A model generated the notes under the pieces. The model saw nothing but the letters and a program-made list of their open reading frames with translations. It searched no databases and was not told where the DNA came from. The translations under genes were made by a program, and so were the position numbers. 40,651 nt of DNA from Sulfurimonas crateris (lineage in GTDB: Bacteria; Campylobacterota; Campylobacteria; Campylobacterales; Sulfurimonadaceae), in NCBI GenBank assembly GCA_945870785.1, contig CAMBTK010000012.1, positions 1-40,651 of the forward strand, read 5' to 3'. Of the stretch, positions 8,781 through 18,112 are shown in pieces. Each line of letters starts with the position of its first letter. The first letter of the stretch is position 1.

Positions 8781-8786
8781 TATAAT
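8781..8786 (+). promoter_or_regulatory. Candidate -10 box for gltBD
   Basis: TATAAT preceded by TTTAGATTG, about 90 nt before the gltB ATG. There is no convincing -35. The rest of the leader to 8875 is AT-rich, with a GGAG ribosome binding site just before the start. Confidence 0.5.
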
Positions 8787-8875
8787 GCAACTCTTATCTC
8801 TAAATAGAACAAGTTTCTTTAAAAAGAGATTAAATTTGTAGAAAATTACAAAAAAAGCAAGATTTAGGAGTTAGT

Positions 8876-11800
8876 ATGGTTGAATATCATGATTTATTAA
8901 GATCATTTAAAGATAATTGTGGATTTGGTCTTGTTGCAAACATTAAAAACAAGGCGTCTCATAAAATTTTAGATGATGCGATAACTGCGTTAGAGAGAAT
9001 GATGCACCGTGGTGCTGTTGCAGCTGATGGAAAAACTGGTGATGGAAGCGGACTGCTTCTCTCCTTACCTGAAGAGTTTCTTCGCAAAGAGGCCTCGAAA
9101 AGCGGGATTGAACTTCCAGCACAGTTTGCAATCGCTTCTATCTTTACAAAAGATATTAAAAACCTATCTATTGTAGAAGAAGTTTGTACAAACAATGATT
9201 TAAAAGTTGTTCTAAGAAGAGATGTTCCTATAGATATTAATGCTCTAGGAGAACAAGCTCTTGCTACTTTACCAAATATCGTTCAATTATATATAACTCC
9301 AAATTCAATAATGGCTACAAATAGATTTGAAGCACTTCTTTATCTCTCTCGCAAAGAGAGTGAGCATAAATTAGAAGATGATAGAAATTTTTATATAGCT
9401 TCTATGAGCTCAAAGGTTCTTTCATATAAAGGGCTAGTTATGCCTACCCATATAAAAGAGTTTTATAAGGATCTACAAGACGAGAGTTTTAAAATCTCTT
9501 TTTCACTCTTTCATCAAAGATTCTCAACAAATACACTTCCAGAGTGGAAACTAGCTCAACCTTTTCGTGCTGTTGCGCACAACGGTGAAATCAACTCTGT
9601 AGAGGGAAACCGTTTTAATGTTGAAATAAAATCAGAATCAATTAAAAGTGAAGTATTTACAAGCGAAGAGATACAGAGGATATTGCCTATTTTACAACCA
9701 AGATCTTCTGATAGTGCTTCAGCAGATAACTTTTTTGAATTTTTGCTTGTAAATGGTATGGATTTTTTCAAAGCAGTTCGCGCAGTTATTCCAGCTGCTT
9801 GGCAAAATGCTCCACATATGGATCCAGAACTTCGTGCGTTTTATGAATTTCACTCTACTGTTTTTGAAGCATGGGATGGTCCAGCTGCATTTTCTGTTAC
9901 AGATGGAAGATATGTAGGATGTGTTTTAGATAGAAATGGACTTCGCCCTTCAAAATATGTTATTACAAAAGATGATACGCTTTTAATAGCAAGTGAATAC
10001 GGTGTTGTAGATATCGCACCAGAAAACATCAAAGAGAGAGGTCGCCTACAATCTGGCGAGATGATAGGGCTTGATTTAAAGTTTGGAAAAATATTTAAAA
10101 ATAGTGAAATCAATGATTATTTAAAGAGTTCAAACCCATATATGAAGTGGTTGAATGAACATATGATTTATCTTCAAGAACATGTTGTAGATCAGTATAT
10201 GTCGGAACCAAAATATACTAAAGAAGAGCTAATTGCAAGACAGAGATATTTTAACATTACTCATGAAGTGATAGAACAAGTCATAGAACCTATGATGCTT
10301 GAGGGTAAAGAAGCTGTTGGATCTATGGGTGATGACACTCCTCTAGCTGCATTTTCCAATAAACAAAGAGCTTTTAGTGACTTTTTTAAACAAAAGTTTG
10401 CACAAGTAACAAATCCTCCTATTGATCCAATTAGAGAAAAGGTTGTAATGAGTCTAAATACAGGCTTTGGAGAAGTTCACAATATACTAGATGAAGTTCC
10501 TTTCCATGCTCATCGCCTTAAGTCTATCTCTCCAATTATTACAAGTGAAAAGTTAGTTATATTAAAATCATTTGGAGATAAAAAATCACCAAGTTATCAA
10601 GATTTTTATCGTAACAAAACATTCTCAACTGCTTATGAATCAGGGCTTAGAAAATCGCTTGATACTTTAGTTGAAACTATTGTCTCTTCTGTTAAAAATG
10701 AGGGAACAAGAATCATAATCTTAGATGATTTTGAGTTTAGTAAGACAAAAAGAGTTATACCAATGGCTATGGTAATTGGACGTTTAAATATTGCGCTTTT
10801 AAAGGCAAAAGTTCGTCATTTAGCATCTATGGTTGCAGTAACAGGTGAAGTTTATGACTCTCATAGTGCAGCAGTTCTTCTTGGATATGGTGTTAATGCT
10901 ATTCATCCAAAGCTTTTAGCAGAGAGTGTTGTAGAACATGCAAATAGATCAAATGTAATTAAGATAGACTGTAATACAGCTCTAAAGGCGGTTCATAGCT
11001 CTTTAAATGCTGGTATATTGAAAATAATGTCCAAAATGGGAATCGCAACAGTTGCATCATATAGAAATGCAGGTCTTTTTGATGTAATGGGACTAAGTCG
11101 TGAAATAGTAAAAGAGTGTTTTGAAACTTCAAATTCAGCGCTCAATGGACTATGTTACGACGATATAGACGAGAGAATTGCAAAGTATCATAAGGATGCT
11201 TTTGAAGATAGCGGATTTAATAGAATTTTCCCTCTAAATATTGGTGGGTATTATAAGTTTTATAATGGAGCAGAACATCATGATTTTGGTCCATCAGTAA
11301 TCCACGCTATTCATGCAACTGCAAACAGTGGTTTAAAAAAAGATTATGATAAGTTAAGAGATATAGTAAATGGCAGGGGTTTGAAATTTATTCGTGATTT
11401 CTTTGATATTAAATCAGATAGAGCGGCTATTAATATTTCAGAAGTTGAACCAAAAGAGGAGATATTTAAGAGATTTGCTTCAGCTGCTATGAGTTTGGGG
11501 TCAATCTCTCCAGAAGCGCATGAGACAATTGCTATGGCTATGAATCAAATAGGAGCTAAGTCAAATTCAGGAGAGGGCGGGGAAGACTCTGAACGTTTTG
11601 GAACTGATAGAAACTCAAAGATTAAGCAAGTTGCAAGTGGACGATTTGGTGTAACTGCCGCGTATCTGAGAAGTGCCGAAGAGATTCAGATAAAGGTTGC
11701 ACAAGGTGCAAAACCTGGGGAAGGTGGTCAACTTCCAGGTCATAAGGTTTCGCCTCTTATTGGAAAACTGCGTCATACAGTTCCTGGAGTAACACTAATT

Positions 11801-13315
11801 TCGCCTCCTCCTCATCATGATATCTACTCAATTGAGGATTTAGCGCAGCTGATTTTTGATGTTAAACAAGTAAACCCAAATGCAAAAGTAGCTGTAAAAT
11901 TGGTTTCAGCTATTGGTGTGGGGACAATCGCAGCTGGTGTTGCAAAAGCTTATGCGGATAAAATTATTATCTCTGGCGGTGATGGTGGAACTGGAGCGGC
12001 TCCGCTTACTTCTATAAAATTTGCTGGAAATCCATGGGAACTTGGGCTTAGCGAGGCACATAACGCACTTAAAGCAAATAACTTAAGAGGTTTAGTAGAA
12101 CTTCAAGCAGATGGTGGATTAAAAACAGGTCTTGATGTTATAAAAGCAGCACTTTTAGGCGCTGAGAGTTACGCATTTGGTACAGGAGTTTTAACAATTG
12201 TTGGCTGTAAAATGCTTAGAATTTGCCATGTAAATAAGTGTACAGTTGGTATCGCAACACAAAATGAGATGCTTCGTCAAGAGTTTTTTAAAGGGCATGT
12301 TCATCAACTTATAAACTACTTCACACTTTTAGCTGAAGATATTCGCTCTATCATGGCACAACTTGGATTTAAAACTATGCAAGAGATGATTGGAAGAAGT
12401 GATATTTTAAAAGTTGTAGAGAATGATTTTGCTAAAAAGTTTGATTTTAGTTCAGTGCTTCATCAAGAAGAGGGTGTAAATCACTCAACGCAGAGTTCTA
12501 ATCCTACATTTGATGACAACGAATTTGAAAAAAATGTTTTAAATGAGGCTATGAGCTCAATCAAGCATCCTAAAAATAAAGTTAGAATAACAAGAGAGAT
12601 TACAAACGTAAATAGAAGTTTTGGCGCACTTCTTAGTGGTGAGATAGCAGAGTACTATGGAGATAAAGGCTTAGCAAGTGATACGATTCGCATAAACCTT
12701 AGCGGAATATCAGGTCAGGCACTTGGCGCATTTTTAGTTCCAGGAATATCTATATACTTAAATGGTGTTGCAAATGATTATATTGGTAAAGGTATGCACG
12801 GTGGTAAAATAATTATCAACTCTCTTAATCAAGGTGAAGAGTTTGCTGCTGGAGGTAATACTTGTCTTTATGGAGCAACGGGTGGAAAACTCTATATTTC
12901 TGGGAGTGTAGGTGAGAGATTTGCAGTTCGTAACTCAGGCGCACTAGCAATAGTTGAGGGAACTGGCGATAACGCATGTGAGTATATGACTGGCGGTGTT
13001 GTTGTTATTTTAGGACGCACTGGTATAAACTTTGGTGCTGGAATGACTGGCGGAATAAGTTTTGTATATGATTTTGATCACACTTTTATAGAGAATGTAA
13101 ATCGTGAATTAGTTGAGCCTGTTCGTATAGATACTGATGATGGAGATGAAGCTAGACACTATCTAAAGAAACTTTTACAAGATTATTTTACAGAGACACA
13201 AAGTAAAAAAGCAAAAGAACTTCTTGATAATTTTAGAGTTGAAGTAAGAAACTTCTGGCTTGTAAAACCTAAAAATTTAACTAAATTACCTATGAACTTA
13301 GAGATCGGAGATTAA
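8876..13315 (+). CDS. gltB: Glutamate synthase (NADPH) large subunit
   Basis: At 1479 residues this is the usual GltB length. It makes glutamate from glutamine and 2-oxoglutarate. C15 in DNCGFGL is the N-terminal nucleophile of the glutaminase domain, so a 14-residue propeptide is expected to be removed. The FMN/synthase domain contains KSNSGEGGEDSERFG near 900-914 and GGDGGTGAAPLTS near 1035-1047. The 3Fe-4S cysteines are C1111, C1117 and C1122 in GCKMLRICHVNKCTVG. The C-terminal beta-helix (GXGXG) domain is complete. ATG has a GGAG ribosome binding site (GGAGTTAGT). gltD follows 2 bp after the stop, giving the standard GltBD operon for ammonium assimilation with glutamine synthetase. Confidence 0.98.
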   Translation: MVEYHDLLRSFKDNCGFGLVANIKNKASHKILDDAITALERMMHRGAVAADGKTGDGSGLLLSLPEEFLRKEASKSGIELPAQFAIASIFTKDIKNLSIVEEVCTNNDLKVVLRRDVPIDINALGEQALATLPNIVQLYITPNSIMATNRFEALLYLSRKESEHKLEDDRNFYIASMSSKVLSYKGLVMPTHIKEFYKDLQDESFKISFSLFHQRFSTNTLPEWKLAQPFRAVAHNGEINSVEGNRFNVEIKSESIKSEVFTSEEIQRILPILQPRSSDSASADNFFEFLLVNGMDFFKAVRAVIPAAWQNAPHMDPELRAFYEFHSTVFEAWDGPAAFSVTDGRYVGCVLDRNGLRPSKYVITKDDTLLIASEYGVVDIAPENIKERGRLQSGEMIGLDLKFGKIFKNSEINDYLKSSNPYMKWLNEHMIYLQEHVVDQYMSEPKYTKEELIARQRYFNITHEVIEQVIEPMMLEGKEAVGSMGDDTPLAAFSNKQRAFSDFFKQKFAQVTNPPIDPIREKVVMSLNTGFGEVHNILDEVPFHAHRLKSISPIITSEKLVILKSFGDKKSPSYQDFYRNKTFSTAYESGLRKSLDTLVETIVSSVKNEGTRIIILDDFEFSKTKRVIPMAMVIGRLNIALLKAKVRHLASMVAVTGEVYDSHSAAVLLGYGVNAIHPKLLAESVVEHANRSNVIKIDCNTALKAVHSSLNAGILKIMSKMGIATVASYRNAGLFDVMGLSREIVKECFETSNSALNGLCYDDIDERIAKYHKDAFEDSGFNRIFPLNIGGYYKFYNGAEHHDFGPSVIHAIHATANSGLKKDYDKLRDIVNGRGLKFIRDFFDIKSDRAAINISEVEPKEEIFKRFASAAMSLGSISPEAHETIAMAMNQIGAKSNSGEGGEDSERFGTDRNSKIKQVASGRFGVTAAYLRSAEEIQIKVAQGAKPGEGGQLPGHKVSPLIGKLRHTVPGVTLISPPPHHDIYSIEDLAQLIFDVKQVNPNAKVAVKLVSAIGVGTIAAGVAKAYADKIIISGGDGGTGAAPLTSIKFAGNPWELGLSEAHNALKANNLRGLVELQADGGLKTGLDVIKAALLGAESYAFGTGVLTIVGCKMLRICHVNKCTVGIATQNEMLRQEFFKGHVHQLINYFTLLAEDIRSIMAQLGFKTMQEMIGRSDILKVVENDFAKKFDFSSVLHQEEGVNHSTQSSNPTFDDNEFEKNVLNEAMSSIKHPKNKVRITREITNVNRSFGALLSGEIAEYYGDKGLASDTIRINLSGISGQALGAFLVPGISIYLNGVANDYIGKGMHGGKIIINSLNQGEEFAAGGNTCLYGATGGKLYISGSVGERFAVRNSGALAIVEGTGDNACEYMTGGVVVILGRTGINFGAGMTGGISFVYDFDHTFIENVNRELVEPVRIDTDDGDEARHYLKKLLQDYFTETQSKKAKELLDNFRVEVRNFWLVKPKNLTKLPMNLEIGD

Positions 13316-13317
13316 TC

Positions 13318-14706
13318 ATGAAAGAGTATTTAACAATCGAAAGAATCGAAGCTAAAAAAAGATTAGTCGTTGAGAGAACAAAAGATTTTGGCGAGATTTA
13401 TGAAGTTTTTGACCGTAATGAAGCGGCAACTCAAAGTGAGAGATGTATCCAGTGCGGAGACCCTTTTTGTTTGAACAAATGCCCACTGCATAACTATGTT
13501 CCTCAATGGCTAAAGGCTGTAAGTGAAAAAGATTTGGAGTTTGCATTTAAACTCTCAAATGAGCCTTCACCTTTTCCTGAAGTAATGGGAAGAGTATGTC
13601 CTCATGACAGACTTTGTGAGGGTGATTGTACTTTAAATGATGGACATGGAGCTATAACAATAGGCTCTGTTGAAACATATATTACAGAAGAGGGCTTTAA
13701 GGCTGGGTATAAACCTGATTTTCCAGGAATTACAACTGATAAAAAAGTAGCAATCATAGGAAGTGGCCCAGCAGGACTCTCGTGTGCAACATATCTTTTG
13801 CGCTCTGGAGTTGCTGTAACTATGTATGAGAGAAGTGATAGAGCGGGCGGGCTTTTAACTTATGGAATCCCAAATTTTAAGCTTGATAAAAAGATAGTAG
13901 AACGCCGTGTAAAGTATCTTAAAGAAGCTGGAATGGAGCTTGTATTAGAGTGCGAAGTAGGTAAAGATATTGCTTTTGAAGAGATAGCTAATAAGCATGA
14001 TGCGATGTTCATAGGAGTAGGTGCTACAAAAGCTAAAAAAGCCTCTATTAACGGAGAAAAAGCACCAAATGTTTTTAGAGCTATGGATTATTTAACTGCA
14101 ATTCAGAAAAAAAACTTTAAGCTTAACTATGACAAAAAATTTGATTTTAAAGATAAAAACGTTGTTGTAGTAGGTGGCGGAGATACTGCTATGGATTGTC
14201 TTAGAACTGCAAAGAGAGAAGGCGCAAAGAGCGTAATATGTCTATACCGTCGTGATGCACACAACATGCCAGGAAGTCAAAAAGAGTATAAAAACGCGAT
14301 GGAAGAGGGTGTTGATTTTACTTTTTTTGTATCACCAAAAGAGATTGTCTTGAATGACAAAGGCAATGCAATAGCAATTGAGATGATAAAAACAACTTTA
14401 GGCACAAAAGATGAGAATGGACGCCAGAAGATTGAAGAGATAAAAGGAAGCGAATATAGAGTAAATGCAGACGTAGTAATTATGTCTTTAGGTTTTGATC
14501 CAGAAGTACCATCATTTTTAGCAGAAAATGGAATAGAAACAAATAAATGGGGTGGGATTATTATTAACGAAGATACCCATGAAACAAGCACTGCTGGAAT
14601 TTATGCAGGTGGTGATTGTTATAGAGGTGCAGATTTAGTTGTAAGTGCTGCTTATGATGGTCGTGAAGCTGCAAGAAGTATGCTAAAAGTACTTCTAAAA
14701 AAATAG
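13318..14706 (+). CDS. gltD: Glutamate synthase small subunit
   Basis: A 462-residue FAD/NADPH oxidoreductase that passes electrons from NADPH to GltB. N-terminal Fe-S ligands are C43, C46, C51, C55 (CIQCGDPFCLNKC) and C94, C100, C104 (VCPHDRLCEGDC). The FAD site is IIGSGPAGLS at about 147-156 and the NADPH site is VVVVGGGDTAMDC near 283-295. All expected motifs are intact and length is normal. It starts 2 bp after gltB, so translation is coupled. It is followed by a long perfect stem-loop at 14713-14745. Confidence 0.97.
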   Translation: MKEYLTIERIEAKKRLVVERTKDFGEIYEVFDRNEAATQSERCIQCGDPFCLNKCPLHNYVPQWLKAVSEKDLEFAFKLSNEPSPFPEVMGRVCPHDRLCEGDCTLNDGHGAITIGSVETYITEEGFKAGYKPDFPGITTDKKVAIIGSGPAGLSCATYLLRSGVAVTMYERSDRAGGLLTYGIPNFKLDKKIVERRVKYLKEAGMELVLECEVGKDIAFEEIANKHDAMFIGVGATKAKKASINGEKAPNVFRAMDYLTAIQKKNFKLNYDKKFDFKDKNVVVVGGGDTAMDCLRTAKREGAKSVICLYRRDAHNMPGSQKEYKNAMEEGVDFTFFVSPKEIVLNDKGNAIAIEMIKTTLGTKDENGRQKIEEIKGSEYRVNADVVIMSLGFDPEVPSFLAENGIETNKWGGIIINEDTHETSTAGIYAGGDCYRGADLVVSAAYDGREAARSMLKVLLKK

Positions 14707-14712
14707 TGTTAC

Positions 14713-14745
14713 TTTTCTACATCTAATCTTGTTAGATGTAGAAAA
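14713..14745. terminator. 14-bp perfect stem-loop after gltD
   Basis: TTTTCTACATCTAA (14713-14726) and TTAGATGTAGAAAA (14732-14745) form a perfect stem with loop TCTTG. The base is U-A rich, but no U-tract follows on either strand, so it is not a canonical intrinsic terminator. It may end or stabilise the gltBD transcript. The rest of the 145-bp gap holds only the accD promoter. Confidence 0.55.
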
Positions 14746-14813
14746 AATTGCTCTAATTTGTAACAAATAGAAGCACCTCATTTTTTAAACTTTACAGAAA
14801 ACAAGTATTATTT

Positions 14814-14822
14814 TGATATAAT
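14814..14822 (+). promoter_or_regulatory. Extended -10 promoter for the accD operon
   Basis: TGATATAAT fits TGnTATAAT, 30 nt before the accD TTG start. A T-rich stretch lies upstream. AAGGA at 14841-14845, 6 nt before TTG, supplies the ribosome binding site and decides the start. Confidence 0.65.
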
Positions 14823-14851
14823 TTCCGCCATTATATATTGAAGGATACTTT

Positions 14852-15697
14852 TTGAATCTACTTAGCATTTTTTCTAGAAACACAGATAAGAACCAACCTG
14901 TTAAAAGTGAAGCACCAGCACACTGGGTAAAGTGTAAATCATGTCAGTCGCTTATGTACTATAAAGAAGTAGAAAACCAAAAACATGTATGTCCAAAATG
15001 TGGTTATCACATCAGAATAGGTGTAAAAGAGAGAATAGAACTCTTAGCAGATGATGGTACATTTGTAGAGTATGATGATAATTTAAAGCCTATTGATCCA
15101 CTAAACTTTATAGATAAAATATCTTATAAAAAAAGACTTGAAGAAGCATACGCAAAAACTGGAAAGAACTCATCTGTTGTAAGCGGAGAGTGTAAAATGA
15201 ACGGAGTAAGTGCACAAGTAGTTATATTTGACTTTGCATTTATGGGCGGTTCACTTGGTTCTGTTGAAGGTGAGAAAATTGTTCGTGCAGTTGATCGTGC
15301 TATTGAGAAGAGACAAGGGTTAATTATACTTAGTGCAAGTGGTGGAGCTAGAATGCAAGAGAGCACTTTTTCTCTACTTCAGATGAGTAAAACTTCAGCC
15401 GCTTTGGCAAAACTAGCACAACATAAACTTTTATATATCTCTGTTTTAACTGACCCTACTATGGGGGGAGTTAGTGCCTCTTTTGCAACATTGGGAGATA
15501 TTATTATAGCTGAACCAGGAGCATTAGTTGGCTTTGCTGGACAGAGAGTTATTGAGCAGACAATTGGCTCAGCTTTACCAGATGGTTTCCAACGTGCAGA
15601 ATTCTTACTTGAAAAAGGCTCTATTGATATGATTGTCAATAGAAATGAGCTTAAAAAAACACTCTCAGATATGCTAACACTTTTTAAAGTTGCGTAA
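14852..15697 (+). CDS. accD: Acetyl-CoA carboxylase carboxyltransferase subunit beta
   Basis: A 281-residue AccD. The N-terminal zinc ribbon is C28, C31, C47 and C50 (CKSC and CPKC). The carboxyltransferase domain follows with [14 protein letters not shown] and the oxyanion-hole region [11 protein letters not shown], and later [12 protein letters not shown]. With AccA it transfers carboxybiotin to acetyl-CoA, making malonyl-CoA for fatty acid synthesis. The start is TTG with AAGGA at good spacing; the product begins [10 protein letters not shown]. It opens a seven-gene operon; its stop overlaps the next ATG (TAATG). Confidence 0.96.
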   Translation: MNLLSIFSRNTDKNQPVKSEAPAHWVKCKSCQSLMYYKEVENQKHVCPKCGYHIRIGVKERIELLADDGTFVEYDDNLKPIDPLNFIDKISYKKRLEEAYAKTGKNSSVVSGECKMNGVSAQVVIFDFAFMGGSLGSVEGEKIVRAVDRAIEKRQGLIILSASGGARMQESTFSLLQMSKTSAALAKLAQHKLLYISVLTDPTMGGVSASFATLGDIIIAEPGALVGFAGQRVIEQTIGSALPDGFQRAEFLLEKGSIDMIVNRNELKKTLSDMLTLFKVA

Positions 15698-16257
15698 TGC
15701 GACTTTATGCTCTTTGTGATCAAGACCTTTTAGATAAAAGAGGTCTATCTCTTGAAGATTTTATCTCAATTGCTAAAGAAAAAAATGCAGAGATTATCCA
15801 ATACAGAAATAAAAATGCAGATATTACATTTATAAAACAACAACTGATAAAAATCAGAAAAATGTATGATGGCTTTTTGATTGTAAATGATGCTTATGAG
15901 CTCATAGAGTTTTGTGATGGCGTTCACGTAGGGCAAGAAGATTTAAGAGCCATAGATGAAGATATTTTTGTTGCAGTTAAGATTATTAGAGAAGTGATTA
16001 AAAAAGATAAGATTTTAGGTATTTCAACTCACAATGAGAAAGAGATTTTAGAAGCAAACAAGATGGATTTAAACTATATTGGTTTAGGCGCATACAGAAA
16101 TACAGATACAAAAAGTGATGTAACAACGGTTCTTGGTGAAAAATTAGACTCTCTTGCATCACAATCAAAACATTATGTAGCTGCAATTGGTGGAGTTAGA
16201 GAAAGTGATAAATTTGCACACGTCACTTATCATGTGATTGGAAGCGGACTACTTTAG
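15697..16257 (+). CDS. Thiamine-phosphate synthase family protein (ThiE/TenI-like)
   Basis: A 186-residue TIM-barrel protein, somewhat shorter than typical ThiE (~210). Key ThiE positions are visible: QYRNK (diphosphate/pyrimidine binding), [23 protein letters not shown], a TDTKSD loop, AAIGGV and a final VIGSGLL. The usual NDR arginine is replaced (NDAY), so it could be a genuine thiamine-phosphate synthase coupling HMP-PP with thiazole phosphate, or a TenI-type relative. No other thiamine genes are nearby. It overlaps accD by one base and rlmH by one base. Confidence 0.75.
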   Translation: MRLYALCDQDLLDKRGLSLEDFISIAKEKNAEIIQYRNKNADITFIKQQLIKIRKMYDGFLIVNDAYELIEFCDGVHVGQEDLRAIDEDIFVAVKIIREVIKKDKILGISTHNEKEILEANKMDLNYIGLGAYRNTDTKSDVTTVLGEKLDSLASQSKHYVAAIGGVRESDKFAHVTYHVIGSGLL

Positions 16258-16715
16258 TGAATATAGAGATTTTATCAATTGCAAAAAGAGAGAAATCTAC
16301 TTACGATCCTTTATCAAAAGAGCTTATGAAGATGATTTCTCGCTTTGCAAAGATAGAAGATGTAGAACTTTTTAACAAAGATGTAACAAAAGCACACACC
16401 ATCTCACCAGAGGCCTCAAAAGAGGCTTATTCAAAACTTTTTGAGCCACATATAGCTAAGAGTTTTAATGTTATATTGCACCCAGATGGAAAATTAATCG
16501 ATAGTTATGAATTTAGTAAGCTATTAGATGGTAAAATTGCGATTAAATTTTTCATAGGCGGTGCTTATGGCTTTGAAGAAGAGTTCTTGAAAAAGGGTCA
16601 TTCTATCATAAGTTTAGGGAATATTACTATGAGTCATAAAATTGCAAAAGTAGTTTTGCTTGAGCAGATTTATAGAGGTTTTTCAATTTTAAGCAATCAT
16701 CCATATCATAAATAA
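16257..16715 (+). CDS. rlmH: 23S rRNA (pseudouridine1915-N3)-methyltransferase RlmH
   Basis: A 152-residue SPOUT methyltransferase. The knot region reads [16 protein letters not shown] near 101-116, and the diagnostic C-terminus is [20 protein letters not shown] followed by LSNHPYHK, as in RlmH. It methylates pseudouridine 1915 in helix 69 on assembled 70S ribosomes. It starts at GTG overlapping the previous TAG. It is normal in length and complete. Confidence 0.95.
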   Translation: MNIEILSIAKREKSTYDPLSKELMKMISRFAKIEDVELFNKDVTKAHTISPEASKEAYSKLFEPHIAKSFNVILHPDGKLIDSYEFSKLLDGKIAIKFFIGGAYGFEEEFLKKGHSIISLGNITMSHKIAKVVLLEQIYRGFSILSNHPYHK

Positions 16716-16727
16716 CAAGGAACATAA

Positions 16728-17078
16728 GTGCAAGAGAGCGAGTTAAAATATTTTAAAGAAATTCTTGAGAGTAGAAAAGAACAAATAATAAAAAATATTA
16801 AAGGTGTTAATGAAGAGTTAACTCAATTGAGTTCTTTAGAGTTAAATGATGAAGGCGATCATGCATCTGTGGGTAATAGTTCAATGGTTGAGAGTGCAAT
16901 TGTTCATCAACAAGAGCAAGAGCTAAAAGAGATAAACGTTACGCTTGGAAAAATTTCAACAGGTGATTATGGCATATGTGAAATGTGTGAAGATCCTATT
17001 GGTTTTCAACGACTTAAAGTTAAGCCTCATGCGATATACTGCATTGATTGTAGAGAAATAGTAGAAAAATCTAAATAA
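16728..17078 (+). CDS. DksA/TraR-family zinc-finger transcription regulator
   Basis: A 116-residue protein with an N-terminal coiled coil (about 1-75) and a four-cysteine zinc finger (C84, C87, C105, C108 in CEMC and CIDC). The coiled-coil tip carries DEGDHA (D41, D44, A46), the DxxDxA signature that in DksA reaches the RNA polymerase active site through the secondary channel. It therefore has the features of a true DksA-like factor modulating rRNA and stress promoters with (p)ppGpp. It starts at GTG with an AAGGA ribosome binding site 12 bp after rlmH. Confidence 0.9.
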   Translation: MQESELKYFKEILESRKEQIIKNIKGVNEELTQLSSLELNDEGDHASVGNSSMVESAIVHQQEQELKEINVTLGKISTGDYGICEMCEDPIGFQRLKVKPHAIYCIDCREIVEKSK

Positions 17079-17089
17079 GGAATAAAGTT

Positions 17090-18106
17090 ATGCATCTTAA
17101 AAAATATACGGTAGCAGCATTTATATTAATAGTAGTAGTTGGGTGGTATGTTTACGCATTCATAACACAAGACAGCGCAAGTATTGAGCTTTTTGGACTA
17201 GTATTACCTCCTCTATCGATTGCAATATTGGTTGTTTTACCGATGATTATTTTATATATCGCAAGTCTGCTTCATATGCTTTTTTATTCACTTATGGGAA
17301 TACTGAAGCTTCGTAAATATGAAAAAGATCATGAAAAAATGGTTGAATCTATTGTTGATGCTTACCTTGGAAAAGAGAATCGTTCTCACTCATTTAAAAC
17401 ACAAAAATATAAACTTTTAGGATCTTTGGTTGATAATGCAACTATCTTTCCAACAGCAGAGCTTAACGCTGAAGTTGAAAATAAGAAGATAAACGATGTT
17501 CTTGCGTTAATAAACAGTATTAAAAATGGTGAAGTTGTTGATTTGAGAAAACATTCGCTTTCATCTTCAAATGCACTTGTTATTCAAAATGATAGAAACA
17601 GATACAAGAAGGGTGTTCTTAGCGCTGAGGATATTTTAAGCTCTCAAAATAGATATGATATATCTTTACAAAAAGAAGTTTATACTGATTTTGTAAAAAA
17701 AGCACCACTTAATATGATTGAAAAGTATAAAAAAGCAATTACAAAAGAGTCTCTTTTTGAGATTTTATCAAGAGTAAATGCTGATGTAAATACTTTGGTT
17801 ATTTCAAACGACTCTTTAATTGCTCTTTTTAAAGATTTAAAGCTTTCATCAAAAGAGTATATAGAAGCATCTAAAAAACTATCAAAATCAATGTTGCCTG
17901 AACAAAGAATGAAGCTTTTTGAAACATTAAGTAATGAGAATGAATTAACAATGGAAGCTTATCTATTTACTCTTTTTGATTTAGAGATGTTGACTCCTGC
18001 TAAAGAGATACTTGATGCTTCTCAAAATGGCGATTATGCACAGTTTAAAGCATATAGTTCACTTAAAGAGTGTGGCAAGCACTTTAATATAAATATCTTT
18101 ATTTAG
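17090..18106 (+). CDS. Membrane-anchored protein of unknown function
   Basis: A 338-residue protein not recognised as a characterised family. Two N-terminal hydrophobic segments (about 5-25 and 40-70) suggest a membrane hairpin with the charged, helix-rich C-terminal ~265 residues in the cytoplasm. There is a short repetitive Ser/Asn region near 155-165 but no catalytic motif that I can identify. The ATG has a good AAGGA site 11 bp after the dksA-like gene, and dusB follows 6 bp after its stop, so it is firmly in the operon. It is probably a conserved Campylobacterota protein, inferred from its syntenic placement only. Confidence 0.75.
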   Translation: MHLKKYTVAAFILIVVVGWYVYAFITQDSASIELFGLVLPPLSIAILVVLPMIILYIASLLHMLFYSLMGILKLRKYEKDHEKMVESIVDAYLGKENRSHSFKTQKYKLLGSLVDNATIFPTAELNAEVENKKINDVLALINSIKNGEVVDLRKHSLSSSNALVIQNDRNRYKKGVLSAEDILSSQNRYDISLQKEVYTDFVKKAPLNMIEKYKKAITKESLFEILSRVNADVNTLVISNDSLIALFKDLKLSSKEYIEASKKLSKSMLPEQRMKLFETLSNENELTMEAYLFTLFDLEMLTPAKEILDASQNGDYAQFKAYSSLKECGKHFNINIFI

Positions 18107-18112
18107 TACCAA

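Noticed and set aside
15379..15723. Minus-strand open frame opposite accD
   Set aside because: A shadow of accD; the composition follows the opposite-strand codons.
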